64,000 bases of DNA from Ceratothoa steindachneri (GCA_963969495.1 OZ018337.1:86340777-86404776), one strand, 5' to 3'. Positions 1-13,482 are shown, counted from the first letter of the stretch. A program made the numbers and translations. The notes: generated by a model not told the origin, from the letters alone.

Positions 1-268
1 TTGCTTAACCGCAGCGTTGCACAACTCGGTGCCATTAAAGACCCTAAACGTCAAAATGTATGATCTCCCCCAGGAGAGTGAGATCCAGTTTCACATCAAA
101 TAAGAATTTGGAGACGCGTTTCTCCCAATCTCAAAGGGTAAAGAAGAGCCGATGTTCGACTTCTTGGCTAAACCAACTCTCCTGGGGCTGTCCTTAAGCC
201 CCTTCCCCCCTTATCACTCCCGTAGTGGGGTGACGAGGTATAAATGAGGAACTCTGAGGAAAATCACA

Positions 269-525
269 GTAGTATACGTCAGGCCAGGTGACGAAGTACT
301 CGATTAAGACCGAGCTACCTAGACTGGATTGGTAGTATACGTCAGGCCAGGTGACGAAGTCCTTGATTAAAACCAAGCTACAAAGACTGTATTGGTAGAA
401 TACGTCAGTCTCTAGGTGACGAAGTCTTCGGATCAAACCGAACTACCGAGACTGTAGAGGTAGTTTACTTGGGTCGCCAGACCAAGAAGTACCCTGCAAG
501 AGAGGCACGGCTACCTACCTTAAAA
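269..525. repeat. Decayed 63-bp tandem repeat, about four copies
   Basis: The block containing AGTATACGTCAGGCCAGGTG recurs at 271, 334 and 397, with a weaker copy at 462, so the period is 63 bp (65 bp for the last step). Copies share a GTGACGAAGT core and an ACCGAGCTAC-like segment and diverge progressively to the right. A run with stop-free frames across the array is a by-product of the repeat. No coding function is supported. The preceding 268 bases show no gene. Confidence 0.8.
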
Positions 526-538
526 GGCTAAGAAGAAT

Positions 539-1092
539 CTCATCCTCGAGCTTAGTTCCTGGTTATCAAACCAAACGATTGGTTAACTTTGGTGAGTTCA
601 ACTTACTCTTGCCAGAGAGACTCCTCATATCCTGATGCACCTTAAACACCAGGGGTACTCCTTGTCCTTGAGGAATTAAGAAAATAAGATGAAAAAGGCT
701 TCCCTCTCGAACCGGTTACTCGGTGGCCACAACAAACTCCTAAGTTAACTTGGTAAGGAACCAAGTTCAAATTATTTTTGCCAAAGAAATCCCCCTCCGT
801 TATACTCGCCCTTGAAGAAGACTTGAACTAAATAGAAACTCATCCTCGAGCTAGGTTCCGTTTACCAAACCGAACTTTAAGTAACTTATTCTCGTCAGAG
901 AAACCCCGTCTCATCTATCGTCGCCCTTGAGAAGAGCCACTCCGAGTTCAGTCCTCGTCCATAAGGAAATAAGTAACGGAGGAGAAAAGCTCCTCATCGA
1001 GCTCGTTACTCGGTGGTCACACCGCACTCGAAGTTAACTTGATTTAAGAACCAAGTTCGACTCACTCTCGCCAGAGAGACCACGACTGCCTA
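539..1092. repeat. Decayed satellite-like array, about 150-bp subunits in a 300-bp higher-order unit
   Basis: CTCATCCTCGAGCT plus a TTCC..ACCAAACC segment appears at 539 and again at 839, exactly 300 bp apart. A second pair sharing GTTACTCGGTGG, AAGTTAACTTG and GAACCAAGTTC lies at about 690 and 982. All four subunits end with a GCCAGAGA-type box (GCCAGAGAG, GCCAAAGAA, GTCAGAGAA, GCCAGAGAG). The layout is A-B-A'-B' with each subunit 142-158 bp, as in a dimeric satellite unit that has decayed. The block is GC-richer than the DNA to its right. No gene is seen. Confidence 0.65.
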
Positions 1093-2480
1093 GGTGTTGC
1101 ATAAAGCACGAGATTTGTTCTCATCCTTGAACTCCCCTCCCTGAAGAACGTGTGGTCCCCCCCAGCTGCCAGCCTGGCTAAAACAACCGTGTGATCTCGC
1201 TCATCTACATCTGGCCGGCGGCACGCGTCGAGAGTCAATAACATTCTTGAGGCCTTTTAAATCCAGATAAATTGTAAGCCTAATTCTTATATCATTGTTG
1301 TGTCTAGAGAAATTAACCAATTTTTGTGGGTAAACTATTTTAATTAATTATTATTTATAATAATATTTAGAGTATTGCTGTAATTAACGTATAAATGTTA
1401 TGTATTCAATTGATTAGGGTAAAATATAAGTTTATTTTGGGATTAATGTTCGTTTCTCTTATATATCCTTACGTGTTTCGGAACGGCTCTGTTTTTTAAG
1501 ATATTCAGATATCAATATATATTAGACACTCTTAACGCTCTTAGAATAGAACAAAAAGGGGTGGAATTGTATGAGAGTTTGTAAATGGCAAAGATTTGCC
1601 TTCATGCTTTTGATAATATGGGACCTGCACTGATTAGGGATTCTTTGTCAATGGATGAATTTACCTCCACAATGGCAGATCTAAGAGCAACTTTAAGTAA
1701 AATGAAATTTTATTGGATTAAAGATATTCATATACATATCTTAATGACCTCTCATCTATATTTTCTTCATTTTGAATGAATTCTAAGAAGTATATTACAA
1801 GAACTTGTCTCCTAAAAATAGGTCATTTGAATAAATCGACCTTTTGACCTTGAGATACTCTCTCATTTTTATCTGTTGCTCTTTTTTTTCTTGTTCTTTT
1901 TTTGAACAATGATAAAAAATCTTCAAAATTTATAACTTTGTGTCTTTTTAGGTCATCTGCTTTAAATTTTATTAGACCTCAACTGCAGGGTTGGTTAATT
2001 TGGAGTTATTGCTTTTCGTTTTTTAATACCATTATTTTAAGGAATCATGATGAATAGGTATATGGCGTATATAGAATACTAACAATCTATTCCTTTTTAT
2101 CTGCATCTCCATTTAAGTATATGCTCTTTTCTCCTTTCTTTGAATTTCGCTTATTGAATTAATGCTTTGACCGTCCACGGGCTTAAGTTGGGTCACCAGA
2201 TTAACGGGTCAAAAACAGATACCATAATGCATATAAATAATTTTATTAGCATAAATATCTGGGAATCGTTCCTAATCTCCAGCACAAAGGAGAGAAATAT
2301 AAATGTTAGACCTGTTTTCTTTTCTAGGCCCAGTTTGTTTTCTAGTGACCTTTGGCTCACTAGATTGATTAAGCAACGCACATGCAGGAATGAGTCGCAA
2401 TTAGGAAATCAGAATAGAGTTTTGAATTAACAAAACGTTTGGCTACTTCTACATCCGACTCTAGAGTCTTATTCTGTTCA
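1093..2480. other. AT-rich stretch, no convincing gene
   Basis: Low-complexity AT-rich DNA with only small open frames. A pair of nuclear-receptor-type half sites occurs near 1838-1856 (reverse strand TCAAGGTCA followed by AAGGTCG). One 64-codon ORF (separate entry) is the only item worth naming. Confidence 0.5.
1585..1779 (+). CDS. Small hypothetical ORF, 64 aa
   Basis: It begins with an ATG placed directly after an in-frame TAA and runs 64 codons. The first 48 residues have a balanced, protein-like composition (MAKICLHAFDNMGPAL at the start, then an SLSMDEF segment), while the tail is AT-driven. The SLSMDEF..MADLR piece faintly recalls the MSxxRF..I...L segment of piggyBac-type transposases, but the match is too weak to assign. 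There is no recognisable promoter or splice context. It may be a transposon scrap or chance. Confidence 0.2.
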   Translation: MAKICLHAFDNMGPALIRDSLSMDEFTSTMADLRATLSKMKFYWIKDIHIHILMTSHLYFLHFE

Positions 2481-2490
2481 AGTCACAAAT

Positions 2491-2904
2491 TTACATCGCA
2501 CTTGACAGGGATGGAACAAAGAGCAGATATGTGAGGTTTCTCCTGGCAACACTTAAACAGGTAGGACAGTAAGCGTTCGAGAGAGGGGCACGATTCCGCG
2601 GGATGACGCGTGGAAGAACAATGAGCGCAAAGTGCGAGTTTAGGGTATCGATCTTTGTTTGCAATGCATCAAGGACAATGACCAGGGCCTCTTCTAAATC
2701 AGAGCTAATTTTATTCAATATCACTATAATTTTTCGGTAAAACACCGCCCTAATTCTGACCAAGACTTTGAGGTGGGATTCATTTTCATCAGAAATGGGA
2801 AGTTGAGCATTTTGGAACATTTAAGTTTGAAAGAAAAACACGAAGGTCTTCGGAAAGAAAAGGTAAACCAATGACGGCATCTCCTAGAAAACAGAAAATT
2901 GCAA
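2491..2904 (-). CDS. Unidentified open segment, possible coiled-coil protein or ORF1 relic
   Basis: On the minus strand a 109-codon open frame runs to 2491. Its N-terminal half is rich in I/L/E/K with heptad-like spacing (NKISSDLEEALVIVLDAL), compatible with a short coiled coil. The C-terminal half contains YCPTCL. The reading starts at a non-ATG codon, but a plausible acceptor (TTCTGTTTTCTAG) lies at about 2886-2898 and a minus-strand GTAAGT donor lies at 2947-2952, which would leave a short intron between them. The conceptual frame across that acceptor contains a stop, so any splicing model is incomplete. Retroelement ORF1 proteins often carry such coiled coils, but no family was recognised. 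Confidence 0.25.
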
Positions 2905-3064
2905 ATCAATAGGAATTTCTTTAGAATAACTAATGGATTTTTTTTAAACTTACCAATCTCTTTAGAATTATTACCTGAAAAGCAAGGCAGGGCTAAACAA
3001 GGTGTTGGTGCTTAAATGAGAGACATTCTTCTCCGTTTTGATTTAGAAAGATTAAAATTGGGTC

Positions 3065-3265
3065 ATGAATGTATTAAATGGCTTAGAAGAGTCCCAATCT
3101 TTATCTACCTTAAAGCGGCCTATCAAGAAAGGCAAAACAATAAAAAAGAAAAGGCAAAAGAAAGAAAGGAACTATGATATCTCCAGAGATACTAAAGAGC
3201 TATTTAAAAAATGTGTTGTGTGTAGAAGTGCAAATGTGTGGAATATTCATAGCCGCGTTGCCTAA
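3065..3265 (+). CDS. Small lysine-rich hypothetical ORF, 66 aa
   Basis: An ATG-initiated frame of 66 codons with a basic block (KKGKTIKKKRQKKERN) at residues 21-37 and a CVVC pair near residue 51. The basic block could act as a nuclear signal if the peptide exists. No homologue is recognised and no splice or promoter context supports it. It may be chance in A-rich DNA. Confidence 0.18.
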   Translation: MNVLNGLEESQSLSTLKRPIKKGKTIKKKRQKKERNYDISRDTKELFKKCVVCRSANVWNIHSRVA

Positions 3266-3517
3266 AGCAAGGCCTACTTTTGTTCATTCGAATATTATCC
3301 TTAGAGGATCGTTGGAAAAATGTTATTGATGCAAATGAATAATATTTTTAATTAAATATTCACTATTATTTTTTCTATCATCTTCAACTTATGAACTAGT
3401 AAAAAAAATATCATGTAAAACAACTTAATATTGAGTTCCAATAAAGAACAACACTTGGTTACTTTCTGAATGTTCACACATACATATGTGTAAGACGGTG
3501 CAATAGGTGGTAATCTT

Positions 3518-3521
<4 letters not shown>

Positions 3522-3557
<36 letters not shown>
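3522..3557. repeat. (TA)n microsatellite
   Basis: Uninterrupted TA dinucleotides, about 36 bp, in AT-rich DNA. Confidence 0.95.
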
Positions 3558-3560
<3 letters not shown>

Positions 3561-3879
3561 GTAAAGAATATAATTATTTGGCTCGTGTATTCTTCTTTCC
3601 TTTATAACCTCGTTAAGACATTAAAAAAAATTAGGAAATGTTTTTTCCATATGTGAAATCGGTTCCCAACTTTTATTGTGCGGGTTTATCTGGGATATCA
3701 AAAATCCCTTTTTTATATTCTAACCAATTCTAGCTTAATCTTTCCGTTCTAAATTTAATAACACTTCTCCTACGGTATTTGTAAGACACCTTTATATCTA
3801 TTCATCATCTAGGTTAACCTCATTCTTGACCAAATCACAGTAGAAGCATTTAAGTGGAGATTTGAATTATATCGATTGT

Positions 3880-4085
3880 TTAATCGATTGTTAAAATTCC
3901 ATTAGTTCAAACCACAATATATTACTTGAAATTTACTCTATTTCATAAAATATATAAATAGGTGGTGGGTTACTGCGGGGGGAAGAAAAAAAAATCAAAT
4001 TCGTTCTTTGAATCTTGGCATGAATTATATCTAAGGAAAAATAACACTTTTTTACCAATTTACTTAAAAACTGAAGCCTTAACTT
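3880..4085. repeat. Dispersed repeat, copy 1 (partner at 29090-29320)
   Basis: This stretch shares GTTTAATCGA, ACTTGAAATTTACTCTATTT, AAATAGGTGGTG, a GAATCT.GGCAT motif and AAACTGAAGCC, in the same order and spacing, with 29090-29320 on the same strand. Identity by eye is roughly three quarters. No coding frame is conserved across the pair. It looks like an old dispersed element of unknown type. Confidence 0.65.
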
Positions 4086-4240
4086 TTCACGCCCTAAGTT
4101 AAAAAAATTGAATTTTTCTTTATGTTCTAGTTTTAAATCCTTCGTTCTGCTATATTTTGTTAAGTTGTTAGGCAGTTCCTGAAATATGAATTTTGACTAG
4201 GAAAATAAATCTAGTTACTAATTAAATATAAAATATATCC

Positions 4241-6040
<1,800 letters not shown>

Positions 6041-6049
6041 TGTAAAAAA

Positions 6050-6860
6050 GAAATGTTGGTAAGCTTCGCGGTGAAGTCGGGGAATGTGAAACGAAGGGTT
6101 ACCTTGGGACCTGATGATCGGGTGGCGCGGATGAGTGAAGATGGTGGAATAAGGGGTAAAGACGATGAGATAGGTGCTCCCGGAACCGACCTGATCCCAC
6201 AATTCCGTCACGACTCTGCCTGGAGAAGGCGGTGACGGGAGCTTCTTGTTAAAGAGGGCCCCACGCTCATGAACTCCGGGAATATTGTGTGCCTCTGTGA
6301 TGGGGGGGGGGAGGCAAAATGATCTTCCGACGCGTAGGGTCACGAAGAAAAGCCGGGAAGTAGTTTTCTCGCTTAGGGAACCAGAGTGAGGCTGTTTGTA
6401 GCTTCGGCTCAGAACGTGAGTACAAGCTTGGATCCGCACTGACTTGCAGACTAACGGGAAAAAGAGCCTCCCTAACTGAGACCGATTTCCTCTCTGAAAA
6501 CCTGATGCTTCGAAGAAATACCACTACACCGATAGATGGCGATTCTTGCCCCGCCAGACGCTTTTTAAGCTCTACTACTGAGGGTTAAAAGAATTAATTT
6601 TTTATACTCGAAACTAGGGAGAGGTTCTCAGGGCGCCTGAAGTAGATTAAATGTCAAGCTACTCCATTTCGTCCTTTATAAACTTCCGGCCATTATCAGA
6701 AGTGAAGATGGGAACCCATCTATCGATAACCAGTTGAGGAAGGGACTCGGTGGTTAGCTGAAATGGCCGGTGGTTTGTTCCGTCGGGAGACCATCAGATA
6801 TCGGGCCAGAAGGGAAAAGTTTGATAACCCGGCCCGCTCGGAAGGAAGGTGGGAAAAACT
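6050..6860. other. GC-richer unclassified block
   Basis: Base composition rises sharply against its surroundings. A 145-codon minus-strand frame (6002-6439) starts at GTG rather than ATG and has no recognisable domain, and a second minus frame overlaps it, so coding is not supported. A G9 run sits at 6302-6310. It could be the remains of a retroelement LTR or another repeat, but no terminal repeats were found. Confidence 0.35.
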
Positions 6861-7700
6861 TTGGAGCATTATGCTATTCTCGTACAAAATTGTAAAATTG
6901 ACCTAATATTGAAAAATGGATGTAATTTTAGGGAATCAACGTAGGAAAAATTTATGAACAACAAATAAAGCATTGATATTTAATGTCACACAGATGAATT
7001 TTAGGATTGTCATGTTAAAGGTACGTTGATAAAAACGCAGCAAATATTGTAATCATAACTAATAACATAGAAGAGGCTAAAACAATCCTTCAAGAAATAT
7101 ACTTGAATGTAATAAACTAGGCTCATGAATAATATTTGGTAAAAAGGTCATGAAAAAACAACTATATTTCGACAGGATAAATTTCCAATTAACAAGAAGC
7201 AAACCGAAATGTTAGAAAAATCTATACATATATCTGGATCAACAGATTACAATTTTACGGGTAAAAGATCAGGAATCACTAGAGGCTGGAGAGTATTTGG
7301 AAGGACTTCAAAAGCAAAATGCTTGTGTGTCTGAAAAGAAAAGTATACAATCAATGCCTAATTACAACTATGACCAAGACCAAAATCTTACAACTCATTA
7401 TGGATTTCAGATCACGCTTCGTATGATGTTACCTGAATGAACACTAAACTCATATCGAACTTGATCAAGGGTAAGTAACCTACATTGGTGCAGTTATGAG
7501 CCATTAAGCTCACTTTAAAATTTGTCTCTCTCTGACATTCGGAATTTTTTTAAAAATCACACTCTCTTTCACGCTTCCTCCAACGCCCTGCTAAGCTACG
7601 GGTCAACGACCCAGCGCCCACCATCCATGAGCAAGCTAGGATCGTGGCTTAGAATGGCGATGAAATGACAGCGGCGCGGTTTGCTGTTGTTTACAGAGAC
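6861..7700. other. AT-rich stretch, no gene seen
   Basis: Only short frames with many stops. The 5' half expected for the mariner relic that follows was looked for here and not found. Confidence 0.4.
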
Positions 7701-7710
7701 ATATTGGCCA

Positions 7711-8190
7711 CGGAATTCATCTCATTTGAGAAACTGATCACAAAGAAGGAGAACTACGCTTTTCAACAGGACGGTCCTTCGGCTTACACAGCCAAGCTCG
7801 TGCAAGAGTAGTTGGGGTCGAACATAAACTTATTATGCTCGAAGGACTTTTGGCCGATGCATTTGACAGACCTCAATTCCATCGACTATAGCTGGTATGC
7901 TCAAGGCGAAACAAAGGTCTGCAAAATTCACCATAGCAAAGTCAACAAGCTTTGTCAAGCATGAGTAAGCCAACTTGATTAATGATTTCGTTCACCACAT
8001 GGGTTTGGCCTTCAGGTTTAGCATTCAGTTCGTGCTTGCCGACGAGGGTGACTCTATGGATTAATACAACAATGTACACACATACATGTATGTTAAAACA
8101 ATAAAAACTTTTCTAACTAAATCAAAACTATCGTTGTGTCTTTTGTTGAGAACGTTGTAACGAGTCTAACAGGATATTTTCAATAGCCGG
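7711..8190 (+). pseudogene. Mariner transposase relic, 3' half with 3' terminus
   Basis: Translation across stops reads ENYAFQQDGPSAYTAKLVQE, then a stop, then KDFWPMHL, DLNSIDYSWYAQGETK and, near the end, AFRFSIQFVLADEGDSMD. These match the order of mariner transposase motifs: the QQDG catalytic aspartate, the WPxxxxDLNxxDY third catalytic aspartate, and the AFRxRLxxxxxxxGG C-terminus. At least two in-frame stops disrupt it. The DNA end at 8155-8190 (TTGTAACGAG...AGCCGG) resembles the 3' end of the mariner at 23538-24782, so the two belong to related families. The first catalytic aspartate and the DNA-binding domain are missing. TIR pairing could not be shown because the 5' end is lost. Confidence 0.75.
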
Positions 8191-8498
8191 TGCAGCCTTA
8201 ACCTAAAGTTTTCGTAGACCTTGACTTTTGTGTCATTCATTGGGTTTGTCAATGAATATGTTGCTCGAGATTTTAATGCATGTGTTCAATATATATTGAA
8301 ATTTATGAAATCCTGAAATCTGTATGCGCTATATTACAGTAAAAGTGTCTTCATATAACAAATCATATAACACATTTAATATAGGTAATAAAATTAAGTT
8401 TATCGTGATGGAGACGAGTACTCGAAAGGCGATATGCGCTAATGATTTAAAAGAAAATACCTGTTTTTATTGAATTTATCAGAGCTTAATGAAAATAT

Positions 8499-8504
<6 letters not shown>

Positions 8505-8568
<64 letters not shown>
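8505..8568. repeat. (TA)n microsatellite
   Basis: About 64 bp of uninterrupted TA. Confidence 0.95.
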
Positions 8569-8572
<4 letters not shown>

Positions 8573-8929
8573 TAATAAGGATTTGAATTTGTTGCTTCAC
8601 GGTATCTGACCTAAACTAATGCACTAATAATTCCATAATCCTGATCATTAAGCCGATTTATAATATTCGGGAATACTGAAAAAGAAAAACGATGGCTAAA
8701 AGATAATAATAGGATTAAATCTCCCTTTAAAGGTTTCATTTCTAGAAGATTTATGGGATTGAGATATTTTAACAAACTATTAATTATGAAACTTTTAAAA
8801 TCTACAAATTAATAATCTGCTTCATCCTAAAACCACTTTTTTGCAATTAAGCAGAAAAATTCTTACTATGGAGGTAAAGGAAAAGACTTTGGCTCTGATG
8901 TATATCACTGAAAAACATCCAGAATTTGA

Positions 8930-9150
8930 ATGCACGAAAATAAAGGGGGGGATTTTTCTGGATAAAAATTACTGGTTTAGGGGTAAAATATGAGGTCCGA
9001 GGTAATTCAAAAGACCAAATAATCCAATGGACTCCAATCTATGCAAATATCTAACACTTTGAGATGATTAGTAATGATTGTGTAATTATTACACCACCAC
9101 ATCGCTCTCACATCCATTTGCTCTTCCATTGATTACAACCGCACTCTTTG
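8930..9150. repeat. Dispersed repeat, copy 1 (inverted partner at 55170-55360)
   Basis: TTTAGGGGTAAAATATG followed by GGTC, AAAAGACCAAAT, CCAATG and ATCGCTCT in order match the reverse complement of 55170-55360. Similarity is about 70-75 percent by eye over roughly 150-200 bp. The element type is unknown and no conserved frame was seen. Confidence 0.6.
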
Positions 9151-9792
9151 CAAAAGATTTCAACTGACTTCGTTTTTGCTCAAACTGACTTGAATTTAAA
9201 ATGATTGTGCAAGGAAAAATTTCATATCATTCTAAAATGCTTATCTTAATCGATGCTACGATATTATTCTTACATTTTGCGAGTACTATCACAAAAAAGG
9301 GATGCCCTTGATTTCGATTTTAAATAAGAAATGAAGAGATAACTGGCTTAATCGAAAGGGTCAGTGTCGTGGTACATCTCTGTATACCATACACTACTCC
9401 TATATTATGTGGGAGTGACTTAATCACCTACTGCAACGTGAACCGTTGAAGAACTGTGCGCAGGGATTAACGACCGACTAGACATAGGTTTCAAAGCCCT
9501 AATAATCAATCAGAGTGCATAAATGGTAGGAGAAATTTACTTGAATAGGCTGAGAGTCTCGTTCAAGGCTAGTTAAAAATGAAACAACAAAAATATAACT
9601 TTATTTAAAAGGATCAAAATAATAATAACACTAGGCAAAAGGGAATTATTTGAATTGAAGGGATTAGCAAATAGAATTAATTGATTAATGTTACTAGGCC
9701 CAGTTCAGAAGAGGGAACTTGACCATACTAATAATAGAAGGTATTTCAGTCTTTCGAGTCAATGACTTCGAGGAAGGTCCTTTTTGCGATGA
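9151..9792. other. Intergenic, no gene seen
   Basis: AT-rich to about 9700, then composition rises into the duplicated block. No splice-flanked frame was found. Confidence 0.4.
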
Positions 9793-10195
9793 GTCGAGTG
9801 AGGAAAGATCCCGTGATGCAAGTCGGGCACGATCCGCTGAGGGAAGTTGGGCATTGTCCGAATGACCAAGGTGAGAGACGATCAGAACCACCTTTCGATG
9901 AAGATAGCCAAACTTCGAGGATGACGCTCGAAGGGAAATGTGGGATTACTCGTAATTCCACTGGAAGAGGAAACTTCTTTTTTTCAAAGGTAATCGAGTG
10001 AGGAACGATCCCATGAGGCAAGTCGGGCACGATCCGCTGAGGGAAGTTGGACATTGTCCGAATGACCAAGGTGAGAGACGATCAGAACCAACCTTTCGAT
10101 GAAGATAGCCAAACTTCGAGGATGACGCTCGAAGGGAAATGTGGGATTACTCGTAATTCCACTGGAAGAGGAAACTTCTTTTTTTCAAAGGTAAT
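9793..10195. repeat. Recent 200-bp tandem duplication, two copies
   Basis: The 200-bp unit beginning CGAGTGAGGAA at 9795 repeats at 9995. Only about five single-base differences are visible (for example AGGAAAG/AGGAACG, GTGATG/ATGAGG, GGGCATT/GGACATT), plus one inserted A. The second copy ends at TAATCG near 10195. Both strands show frames that run through both copies because 200 bp duplicates the same open stretch. The unit contains ATGACGCTCGAAGG and a CTTCTTTTTTTCAAAGG tail. No protein family is recognised. Confidence 0.9.
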
Positions 10196-10660
10196 CGTAG
10201 GAGATTTTCTTTGGATCGATTTAATGAAGGGAGACTGTTGCACAAATTCAAAGGCTTGCCGATCAGTGAAGCTACCAATTGACTGACGTAGAATCACGTC
10301 GAAAAATGTCTGTTCTATTATGAACGCTCACAGGAGGAGACGTAAGGACGGCCTTGAGGTGCGAGCTGGACTCCTAGAATAAGAGAATTACCCAAGTATA
10401 TGTACGCCCGTTTCTGAGAGGGAAGGGAAAGTTTGCAGAAAGGAGTCTCAAGCTGCCGACATCTCTATCCGGAGGCAGAGTCGATTTATTATTTAGCGGT
10501 GAGGTGCGAGAAACAGCGGCTCCTCGTCCCTTAACCGAGGGGAAGGGAGGCTTGAGAGGAGTTCGCAGGATTGGGGAGTATTTCCCTAATGCGCCACAGA
10601 GTTGAAAATTCTTGAATATTCCAACATAAAATGACGTGGTCTCCTATGAACTGTTTGGTG
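10196..10660. other. GC-richer block after the duplication
   Basis: Purine-rich, GC-raised sequence (GGGAAGGGAGGCTTGAGAGG type) with no long frame. It is compositionally like the 6.05-6.86 kb block, but no direct homology was seen. Unclassified. Confidence 0.3.
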
Positions 10661-12728
10661 GGAGGGTGTCGGAGGTTGTTCTTTTACAGTGAGTACAAAC
10701 CAGAGAAAAACAAATCCATATAAGAACTGTGTTTAGAGATTATTTACAAAAACGATTTTGGATGTCATCATTTTCCAGAAAAAGTTTAAGAAATTATTTT
10801 TCTTGTAGCTACGTTTAGGACTCGAATAATCAAAATTTAGATACAAACAAATATAATTGTCTCTGGTATTAAATATTGTATAGTCGATATTATGACATTT
10901 TTTCATAATTGACCGTCCGGACATCTTTGGTAAGAGAGAAGCATCTTTGCAAATAGGAAATCATGAACATTTCTTATAAAGAAAAATCTTATCTGTAAAC
11001 GTCAAAGATTTGAAGCGAGATACTCGTGCACTCGAGTAACTGGGATAGTATCAATTTCAACTAATAGAGTAAAAAGTTAAAATTCAAATTTAAACTATGA
11101 TGAGTTTGGTGGATGCTTGGGTAAGAGGATTATTTTTTACTGAATGTCCTTTGAAGCAGGACACTATGTGATAACAAGGTAGATGGTCGAGGTTTCACTG
11201 CAATTGTTGGAGACTCACTCTTAGGCAAAGTCATCTTGGATGATGGCTTCAAAATGGATTACTAAGGGTATCGCTATCCTATTTTCTAAGGAAAAATATC
11301 CTGCCTTGTTTAAAGAGAGAACCCTTCAGGACTGGTCTCCTAAATGTTTAGGGCTAATTCCCAAATAAATCTTGCGTAGGTTTATTAAATGGCAGGTAAT
11401 TTAAGAACAAGAAAAACATTTGAGAAATTCCAAAATGCTTCAAAAAATGTTAATGCTGAGTACATTAAACTTTGACTTCATCACTATCCACTATTTGTCC
11501 ACCATCCCTTGAACGGGTTTTCTTAGGTTTTCAGTTTTAAATATTTAAATAATTTGGAAATCAAAGCTCAAATGATCACGACCAAAGTTTGTAAGAGGAT
11601 ATTTGTAGAGAAGTTTCTGACCCAAGAGATAGTAAAAATGCGTGGAAGACAAATATAGATGCATATCCTTTTGCCATGCATTGGTGCAAGCGGGCAAGTG
11701 GTAGGCATAGTGTCCTGAAAAACACGTAATCTTGCATATAGTAGTTGCAGAATGGTTGCTCATAATTGCTTCTAAAAACAGAAACACAAATAAGAGAAAA
11801 AATATAACACATAAATTAATAGTTCTGAAAGCCCACTTCTAATATACGTCATTTCCTTCCGTACTTGTCAATAATATGTAAAGGTTTTACGTATTAAAAT
11901 AATCCTTGTGGTTTTTCTTCGTTTGCACTTTCCTCATTTCTTTTGGCAAACCAATTATTTTTTCATGTGACTTTTAGAATAGTCATTGATTTTTGTTTCA
12001 GTTTCCTCTCTATTTGATATTTTAATTGGATCTAAATGCGTCTTGTAATTGTAGGATTAAAAGTTATCCTCACTCTTTTGTTTGCCTTGAAAGACGCTTT
12101 TTTATACTTGCATCATAGGTACGAAAATGGCCTGTTAATGGCCAATGTGATGAATCCGGTTTAAGGGATGAGTAAGCATTCAATAAGATCTTAGCATGCA
12201 ATCAATTGCAAAACGCTTTAAAGACGACTAGTAAAATCTTTAATAATTCCTTAAGGTTTTCTTAATTATCGATACTCTATAATCCCACATTGCATTCGAT
12301 TTCACCATGGGATGCATATTATATATTGATTAAAAATACGAACATGATTTAAGGGACAAAATTTGGTTTCCATTCATGAGACGATACGTGATTTTCCACC
12401 GGATTTCAAAATTTAAGGTGCCGTATCTTTAATACGGTTATAGTGTACAGCAGTGGACAAAGAATTGCTGCTTAATACATAAGCCCATTGGATTATCTAA
12501 TTATTAAGGGATGAAAAGTTTTCTAATTATAATAAAATGTTGGTTTGGTATTTGATAATTTAGGCTATTAAAAGATGCTAACAATTGGACTTCTCGAAGT
12601 TAAGACCGATCGTTCTAATTACAGAAGGTACGAATCCAGAATTGGCTGTGACCTAATGAAATATATTTTGGGACAATAATAACAATAATCTTCACATATT
12701 ATACCTATTATTTCTAAAAAATGTTTCA
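10661..12728. other. AT-rich intergenic DNA
   Basis: Only short spurious frames. No transposon motif or RNA gene was recognised in this 2-kb stretch. Confidence 0.4.
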
Positions 12729-12729
12729 G

Positions 12730-12962
12730 TGTTGTTAACATTTATGGACTTATTGGAATGCTATAAAATATTTCTTAACATCCACTGTGCTATTTCTGAG
12801 TGTACCTGGCTTCTTTCGAATAAAAGATTTAAATGTAATAAAAATTCGAGAAAACAGTCATTTGGTTTAAAGAATTCATTAGGACGTGAAATAGACGAAA
12901 AAGGGGCTGCTTTCCCTTCTTTTCATATGCAAAATGGCTGGGAATTTTTTGTGCTTTTATGA
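12730..12962 (+). CDS. Candidate terminal exon, unidentified protein
   Basis: A frame of about 77 codons follows directly on an AG acceptor-like site (ATGTTTCAG, ending at 12729) and ends in TGA at 12962. The peptide has CYKIFLNIHCAISEC-type cysteines early and a GREIDEKGAAFPSFH segment late, less AT-driven than neighbouring chance frames. The polypyrimidine tract before the AG is poor, and no upstream exon was found. Treat it as a weak candidate. Confidence 0.22.
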
Positions 12963-13482
12963 TATTTTCTCGGAAGTTGTTCGATGTCAGGAAACTTTCA
13001 GTTGATGAAATTCATTAATGCCAAACACTTGATTTCATAGTTTGTACATATTTTGTGTGAAAAAAAGTTTTAAAATAGGTCACTATACACTGAATAGGAG
13101 ATTCATAAATTTTAAACCAAAATAAAAGGTTTTATCAGCAAACTCTTTAATTTCAAAGCTAATATTTTGATAAATTAGCTTTACTCTCACTTTACAGTAA
13201 ATTTGATTAATCCCATAATATTTAACAAATAATCCCCAAACCGCTCAACAACCTATATGATACATTGATGAACTACTTTCAGGGATTGCTTTAACATGGA
13301 TGATTAACTGAGAAAATGATTACTTCGTGACAAATCTGGTATCTGATCAGAGCAATAAACTAATAAGGACTCAAAGTGATGACAAAGTACAACCAATTCC
13401 CCTTTTCATTGCTGCTCCCAATGATACCGAATTGGCTAAAAGTACTCCAAATTAATCTCCCCTTCCCTAAACACACGTGGCT

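Noticed and set aside
1585..1779. piggyBac transposase fragment
   Set aside because: Only a loose SLSMDEF..MADLR resemblance. No DDD motif or TTAA-flanked end was seen.
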